NCBI GenBank assembly: GCA_030066195.1
Contig: JASJCB010000005.1
Span: 1-64,000, forward strand
DNA length: 64,000 nt
Reading direction: 5' to 3'
Origin: Acidobacteriota bacterium
Lineage (GTDB): Bacteria > Acidobacteriota > Holophagae > Acanthopleuribacterales > Acanthopleuribacteraceae
Position 1 is the stretch's first letter. Each line of letters starts with the position of its first letter. A model generated the notes under the pieces. That model did not search any database. It was not told the DNA's origin and saw only the letters and a list, made by a program, of their open reading frames with translations. This document shows positions 61,101 to 64,000 of this stretch, piece by piece. The position numbers and the translations under genes are program-made.

Positions 61101-64000
61101 TTTCAGTGACAGTGGCACGCCCGTCGCATTGTCCGGCGGATTGACCGCGGTGATGAACGGGCTTGTATGGTCTTCTTCCAACGCGGTCGTGAAGTCGTGG
61201 TAGATGCTGTTGTTAAGACCGCGACCGGCCAGGTTCTCCAGGGACGAAACCCTGAAAATATAATCGGTGCCTGTTTCCAATAAGTCATTCGGTGTCAGTG
61301 TCACCGCACGACCGTCAGCGGACAGGCTCAAACTTGCCTGGACGCGTTTACTGTCGGCGCCGCGGTAGAGGTAGACATGATTGTGATGAACGGAAGCCGA
61401 ACTGACGGGTTGGTCGAAGTAAACCCGCATCTTTGCATTGACCGGTACGCCGTAACTGTTGTCCCTTGGGTCCGCCTGAACAATTCTGGGATTGTTCAAC
61501 TCTGTACCTGTTTCGGTGCTGAAGCTGAGGGTGTAGGGCGTGGTCAGCGCATTACCGGATATGTCTTGGATATTACTCAGGGTTGCGCTGACGGTTGTGT
61601 TCGCGGGCAGCAATCTGATCGGTCGTAATTTGACCACGCGATTACCGTCGGACCAGGCGGTAGAGAACGAGACGGGCTGATCGGTTTCCAGGGAAACATC
61701 CAGGGTTTCCGGCTTGACCGGCTCGGAGAAGCGCAAGAAGATCAAGGCGTTGGTGGGAATATCAAAGTTGGCGGGTGGTCCGGCATCGACCACCTCGGGG
61801 GCCTCCAAGTCAGAATGCAAACCTGTTCGGAAGTCCAATCGCCCGTAGTTCCTCAACTGGTTACCCGCCAGGTCTCTCAACTCGTAATAGTACAGGTCGA
61901 AATCTCGTCCCGGCGCAAGCGGCGCATCGGGGATGAACCAGGCTGTTCGACCGTCCGCGCTCAGTTGCCGGGTCCCGGGAACTCTTTGGTGGATGAAGCC
62001 GTCATACAGGTAGAAGTTCGCATCCAGGCTGCCGGGATCAAGGGGTTCGTCCACGAAAACGGAAACGGCGGTCGATAGGGGAATATCGGTCGCATTATTC
62101 GGCGGGTTGGTCGAAACCCTGGAAGGCCGGGTCAGGTCGATATCATCGCCCGTAAGGAACTGGAAGGTAGAGACCGGCAAGGGCAAACCGGCCATATCCC
62201 GAATGCCGCTAAGGGTTACTGTATGGAGCGCATTGGGGGCAAGCGGGGCAACCGGCTGAACCAGGACATCCAGATTGTCGTTGGTGAAGGAAATGCCGAA
62301 ATCGACCGGGATGCTGCCTTCTGCCTGTAGTCGCAAACTGTCGCCGTTCACGGACAGGCGGTTCACCGGCTCGTCGAAACGGACGCGAATGCGGCTGTTC
62401 AAGCTCGCACCCTCGAAACCGTCCGGCGGAGAAACAAGGGTCAACGCCGGTGGATTCAAGTCCGACCCGGAACCGGTGGTGAACCAACGATTGAAGGAGG
62501 GCAACGGGTTCCCGTCTGTATCGAAGATACTATTGCTGAAAATGCGTACATTGTAGGTCGTCTCGGGCAGCAAGGGGTCCCTGGGAGTAATGCGGATATG
62601 ACGCCCGCCGGCCGTGGTGCCGATGGTTGAAGACACCAGGGAACCACCCTGGGTAAAATTGACCGTATTGGCGCTGATGGTTGTGAGGTCCAAGGGTTTG
62701 GACCAGGCTATTTCCAGAATGGTATTGACGGGCGCGCCGTTGTCCATGCCCACGTAGTCGATCAGGACCGGCGGCGTATCGAAACGCACTTCCTCGGCGA
62801 TATAGAAGATGCCCTGGTAGGCGTAAACGGTATTGCCGGTCGGGTCAAGCGCCGTCTCTTCCAGGAAGACGCGAACTTCGGCCCCGGGCAGAAACGGATT
62901 GGTGGGCGCGAATACCAGGGCGCGACCGTTGCCGGTGACGCTGACCGACCCCTCTTTCAAACGGCCGTTTTCCGAAACGAAAAAGGCTCCCGACACCGTG
63001 GCCGGATCGAGCGGTTCCGATGTATACAGCGTGACGGCCGTATCGCTTGGAACGTTTCGAGCATTACCGGACGGAATTTGAATGGATACGGATGGTCGAT
63101 CGAAGTCGGCCGCGGGACCGGTGGTGAAAGAGCCGGAAAATTCAGTCAAGGGATTCCCGGAGAGGTCCGTTGCCCCGTTGCTTGCTATGACGTTGATGAC
63201 ACTGTCGGCAGGCAAGTTTCTCCGCAGGGTCACGCGGCGGTTGTCCACCGAGCGCTCCACACCGGTACTCAGCGCCTGGCCGTTCACATAAAAGAGGAAG
63301 TTCGTGCTGTTGATGGTGTCGGCGTCCAAGGATTCGGAAATCAGCAGGGATACATGCTGATACGGACCCATGCCGGTGCTGCCGTCCGCCGGGGTCATGG
63401 AAACCACGAAGGGCGGGGTGGTGTCCTGATCGCCGCCGGTGTCGTACCAACTGCTGAAATAGACGGCCCCGTTCCCGGCGAGGTCGCGGACCCCGGTATG
63501 CACGATCACGCGTATGCGGCGATTGGGGGGCGGCGTTCTGACATCCGGCGGGCGCGGCGTAAAGGTCACCACGGCGCCGACGGTGCTGTATTCACCGGCC
63601 AGGTTGCCGCTTACTCCTTCCACGGTAATGGGCAGATGGACGGGGTTCACTCTCAGCGGATCGACGGCCTCACTGAAGGTGATCACTACCGGCGTGAACG
63701 GATCGACCCCGGTTTCCTGGTGCGCCGGACTGATGGATACGACCTCGGGCCCCGTCTGGTCGGCAACGCTGGAAGCGGATGTGGTGAAACTTGTCTGTAC
63801 TACTGCCGCCGGATTACCGGAGAAGTCGGTCATGCCGCCAAGTTGAACCGTATAACTCGTTCCGCTTGCAAGCGGCCCGTCCGGGGTGAAAACAATCGAT
63901 CGATAGTCGTTGGAAAATTGGTAGCTGCCCGAAACCGGCGGCCCGCCTGCCGAAACCGTGAACATATCATCACGGAAACCGGACGTACGGACAGGTTCGT
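52104..64000 (-). CDS. Giant Big_5 (Ig-like) repeat protein, 5'-truncated by the window edge
   Basis: At least 3,965 residues, built only of about 107-residue Big_5-type Ig-like domains: each opens P-x-V-x-x-x-x-P-x-x-[GN]-A, continues with v-x-[FV]-[ST]-E-P-[LVI]-D-P and V-x-[FL]-x-P-x-x-P-L, and ends with D-L-[AS]-G-N then F-T-T-G. I count 37 domains, the first cut by the window end. They fall into nine types (A to I) that recur in fixed order, ABCDEFGHI, four times, with one final A-type domain at the C-terminus. The open frame continues in phase to base 64000 (EPVRTSGFRDD precedes the first Met), so no start codon is in the window and the Met at 63965 is internal. The C-terminus stops right after the last domain (TTALNP), with no visible sorting signal. 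Most likely a long extracellular adhesin-like or matrix stalk; its export signal must lie upstream. Confidence 0.95.
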   Translation of the reverse strand, partial: EPVRTSGFRDDMFTVSAGGPPVSGSYQFSNDYRSIVFTPDGPLASGTSYTVQLGGMTDFSGNPAAVVQTSFTTSASSVADQTGPEVVSISPAHQETGVDPFTPVVITFSEAVDPLRVNPVHLPITVEGVSGNLAGEYSTVGAVVTFTPRPPDVRTPPPNRRIRVIVHTGVRDLAGNGAVYFSSWYDTGGDQDTTPPFVVSMTPADGSTGMGPYQHVSLLISESLDADTINSTNFLFYVNGQALSTGVERSVDNRRVTLRRNLPADSVINVIASNGATDLSGNPLTEFSGSFTTGPAADFDRPSVSIQIPSGNARNVPSDTAVTLYTSEPLDPATVSGAFFVSENGRLKEGSVSVTGNGRALVFAPTNPFLPGAEVRVFLEETALDPTGNTVYAYQGIFYIAEEVRFDTPPVLIDYVGMDNGAPVNTILEIAWSKPLDLTTISANTVNFTQGGSLVSSTIGTTAGGRHIRITPRDPLLPETTYNVRIFSNSIFDTDGNPLPSFNRWFTTGSGSDLNPPALTLVSPPDGFEGASLNSRIRVRFDEPVNRLSVNGDSLRLQAEGSIPVDFGISFTNDNLDVLVQPVAPLAPNALHTVTLSGIRDMAGLPLPVSTFQFLTGDDIDLTRPSRVSTNPPNNATDIPLSTAVSVFVDEPLDPGSLDANFYLYDGFIHQRVPGTRQLSADGRTAWFIPDAPLAPGRDFDLYYYELRDLAGNQLRNYGRLDFRTGLHSDLEAPEVVDAGPPANFDIPTNALIFLRFSEPVKPETLDVSLETDQPVSFSTAWSDGNRVVKLRPIRLLPANTTVSATLSNIQDISGNALTTPYTLSFSTETGTELNNPRIVQADPRDNSYGVPVNAKMRVYFDQPVSSASVHHNHVYLYRGADSKRVQASLSLSADGRAVTLTPNDLLETGTDYIFRVSSLENLAGRGLNNSIYHDFTTALEEDHTSPFITAVNPPDNATGVPLSLKLRFRFNEDISVESLHGNTVLLTPESGSPVTGTLGFGSNRDLLEFDPHHDLLPDTNYSIGIERVTDLAGNLMTPFTAGFTTGGTTDTERPRVTSISPVDGADDVPLETPIVITFSEPVDPTLVTPGTIRIDLRNDPGLVVGSFQVSGNVVTFTPQPPQNRRPPAGSQVDIYVSSSLRDLAGNSAVTFSSSYTTGGNPDDQTPFVVSVSPVDGADGINRDQDVILVFSESLQAHTVNNRNLNLLADGTALQPSVIRSPDSRVITLRDRLPENSTITVVATGDLLDQTGNRLEPFTASFTTGPAYDNTRPQVVSARPADRSNRLNPNTGITFFLNKPLDENTLADAFLVTENGVAKAGDALVTAAGKAITFQAATPYAFGARIQVFLTDAALTTEGEPFLNYDVDFTIQPDSASENPHVIDSTGIYNGTPRNTRLHVRFNETLDPATVNANNVILTDSDRNQVLSAVTLIDGSVIRLEPQTLLESEAFYTLEVTRDVLDLQGNAINRYARSFTTGADTDESAPEVILVSPMEGLNDLGINALVRVRFSEAVDPTMVSLASLSLIDASRNPLQDASIQFVEGNREILVTPHLPLQPGTAYNLVVSGLVDGAGNLSPEFTTGFTTGELPDVSRPVYINGNPRPNASDVPINSIIQVGFNEPVDPGSIFDNDFYLYQSGFGTVAGTRSISNDGRTVTFVPESGLAAGEDFRLYFYDVRDVAGNPITGTTSFRFYTGFDNDTTGPEVTMVSPPDGWTDTPLNPRIAIQFNEPIQAGGLEAVTLSSGETTAVTYTLSNGNRKLTLTPKRPLAPGTAYTLTINGQRDLAGNAMSQPVSTVFTTADDVDLLSPVLSWIDPVSGARDVPTNARVALVFNEAMDPTSILATQVYIRHIDAGRNLETERVFSDDLRRLLLIPAQLLIPANRYEVYVTGITDTAGNPLSGNSWRTTFTVGLSSADTAPNLIALSPPNGAVNVPVNASVRARFDRPVSTAVAGDGALTLSDGNRAPVSGSLTFSNDRRSVIFQPDQPLLTNTAYSFEGAGLTGLAGNMIETFAGSFTTIADDTPDTTRPRVISSTPADDATEVSINAQISLVFDEPLDPTSVNADSMRITVSGQNGNLPGEYSVAGANAVFTPYGLLPADARIIIQVTGNVRDLAGNGSYSFNADFYTANELDTTPPNVLSMTPADGSTGIAVNQVVTLTFDEPLRSSTIGTEALALFAGGEKLSATVSRSADNRTVTLGADFPPHSTVTVAATSMLTDLAGNPLPDFTGSFQTGPGFDNNRPSVNNTRPAGGAGQVDPASQIVVFINEPLDASSIPGAVFVTQDGVVVAGTVLVEGEGRMVRFIPDQPFAYDASIQITLTDNATDLQGNALYTYQSSFRTRPDPAGEQPRLIDTSGFNDPVRLDVIFELGFDKPLDPATVTGEYIRLYDQTLGETKAASVTLVASGRVIRLAPDTPLVSDNYYRFRIDGNVVLDLDGNAISSYNDYFYAGTESGLPLPGIDLVSPPDGFGNVSMNTRMQLVFDAPVNPLSVNPDTITLTAGRTVLGEKDFSFSDGDRRVLITPHIPLVAETTYTLTASGLTDLAGTALPDFTTTFTTGSTVDTVRANIVDTLPRNREQKVPVNTVLTALFDEPVDPTLNAMVLYDYTAGSNVAGTVILSPDSMQVRFVPDSPLGAGHEYSMQVGHNSRDLAGNYVNGRNFSFTTDFSADDTPPTVTRVSPADAMTNVPTNSRITIRFDETISAFSLGGVSLSTGGSPVDLIRRKDDASLLTLIPKIPLTPTATYTLRVEGVQDLSGNEMATAHVTQFTTAAGVDLTRPSISFSDPAGNAVDVPLDTLIHLRFSERIDPNNITSDNCYLTHANSGRRVAVTYVFPADRKAVSLIPNEPLGAGQEYYVRLSSTTDLTGQSSTNSWYTYFTTGLSEDDTSPTVLAVSPPNGATGVPVNAPILVRFDEPMSANAVDTSTVSLHRGGSALDWTWTLTDNRTLLTVNPVDPLPVSASISLDLTGLTDLSGNELTFQSGFTTGADSEADLTRPSVTSVSPANDAVDVPPATPIVLTFSEVIDPTSVTRNTVRIYNASIDYLAGAYSVNGAVVTFTPKPNDNRTPVPQSRVNIRVSSVRDLAGNSVSTFYSDYTTGGEADTIRPRVTSVSPIDGSQGLGPDTRVVLTFSEALEYGTIGTGSIRLFADGEAVSTSLSRQRDNRSVIITSSNLPSDSLIDVVATDGLTDHAGNPLIPFSSSFRTAPAADESRPSVIRQRPAAGANNVAPDATVTLFTNEALDPNSLPGGIFATQNGEVIAGQVTLSPDGRAVTFLPDQPFAFGASIRAFFTEDVHDLSGNRAYAYNQVFRIATDPLNEAPYLVDVTGVSGAALNTVIRIGYSEPLDAAGVTTDNVILRRSSTGTDHPVRVDLVDGSTVIRMRLESPLEAQSSYRVIIPESTVFDLQGEAVPALSYYFSTSTEIDSAVPVIEHFSPPAGFSNISLNALVRIRFSERMNRLTFNESSVSLVPDGGSALPLSIAFEDGDREVILTPQTSLPPQTLFEVTLDGVTDRAGNAVVSTTRQFTTGDALDTTPPDVLSTNPVDNNTDVPVNTPVIAVFNEPIDPGTLENHVYIYDRSTNQRVDVTLSISPDARTLTLVPTQLLTAETSYYLYLDDLLDLSGNRLPYHRIDFTTSNAVDLSDPNVIRISPEDGATGLPINTRISVMFSEPIRQTDLEEIELAVGGLPVPVERGLIDGRRLAIVRPLVLLDPATDYRLDVGIMRDTAGNSLPAPISAVFTSGSGADLVRPFTTVVDPEWGASAVPTNSLIYLGFSEPIDPNAIRDDTFYLWHSESGRTPTTITLPSDRRGAFLFPLDPLDPNTRYDVYATEITDLAGNPMTGSSRVTYFVTETGAATGPMTVTTTTPTDGATGIAVNSALTLQCDRSIAASSLSPDAVRLSTAGNTVDGDLSFGGNRSILVFTPSAPLQPGTTYTLEIQSLYDLANNTVTPIAITFTTALNP
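52415..64000 (-). repeat. Nine-domain higher-order repeat, period about 2.91 kb
   Basis: Start points of the A-type domain: beyond 64000 (predicted near 64075), 61157, 58238, 55328 and 52415. The periods are 2919, 2910 and 2913 bp (973, 970 and 971 residues). Copies are clearly diverged in sequence but keep domain-type order and characteristic words, such as the gapped FTTG(P/A) linkers and the type-D start with an NGR/NGE loop. Confidence 0.9.

Noticed and set aside
63963-63965. Met codon as start of the Big_5 protein
   Set aside because: The frame stays open in phase to the window end and the preceding residues (EPVRTSGFRDD) fit the missing part of the domain, so this Met is internal.
1-64000. 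CRISPR arrays, tRNA or rRNA genes
   Set aside because: No regularly spaced short repeats, no tRNA T-loop/acceptor patterns and no rRNA-like sequence were seen on reading.

Overview
The window is about 58-60% GC by eye and gene-dense. It reads as a Gram-negative bacterium with a large secondary-metabolite and secreted-protein repertoire: a TonB-dependent receptor ending in aromatic Phe, many signal peptides, giant NRPS/PKS genes, a giant Big_5 (Ig-like) repeat protein and a eukaryote-type AdoMet decarboxylase. An Acidobacteriota- or myxobacterium-like marine organism would fit. That is inference, because no rRNA or tRNA gene is visible.

Layout. (1) 1-2430 is a visibly AT-rich, scarred region. 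It has one intact gene, a Gmm-type NUDIX domain fused to about three membrane helices, with its own sigma70-like promoter. Around it lie a transposase N-terminal fragment and a short, internally deleted fossil of the neighbouring NRPS 3' end. (2) 2430-6142 (minus) is a cassette of a membrane-anchored thioredoxin-like protein, three tandem small secreted peptides sharing a C-x7-C-x-x-E-[IL] ending, two six-bladed beta-propeller proteins (one N-terminally truncated) and a second, secreted thioredoxin-like protein. It has two good promoter candidates upstream and is flanked by copies of the NRPS 3' end. (3) 6444-39124 (minus) is a two-gene hybrid lipopeptide assembly line: FAAL-ACP, three NRPS modules (the third with an FkbM-type methyltransferase inside its A domain), one KS-AT-KR-ACP module, then a second protein with four NRPS modules, an epimerase, an internal sulfotransferase domain and a terminal thioesterase. 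The genes overlap by 4 bp, and a TubC-type docking domain opens the second protein. (4) 39787-48114 holds an unrecognised secreted protein, an M1-like metallopeptidase, a TonB-dependent receptor and a Cys-rich secreted protein that probably forms a metal-handling pair with the receptor. (5) 48420-50591 holds an IS-accessory-like remnant and a spermidine operon (speD-like of eukaryotic class II, then speE) with a clear promoter. (6) 50713-52004 holds a 37-bp inverted repeat and a third propeller protein. (7) 52104-64000 is the C-terminal 3,965 residues of a giant protein made only of Big_5 domains, arranged in a nine-domain higher-order repeat of 970-973 residues. It runs off the window.

The best candidates for undescribed biology are the peptide/thioredoxin/propeller cassette, the NRPS with internal sulfotransferase and A-domain-embedded FkbM domain, the nine-domain Big_5 super-repeat and the NUDIX-membrane fusion.
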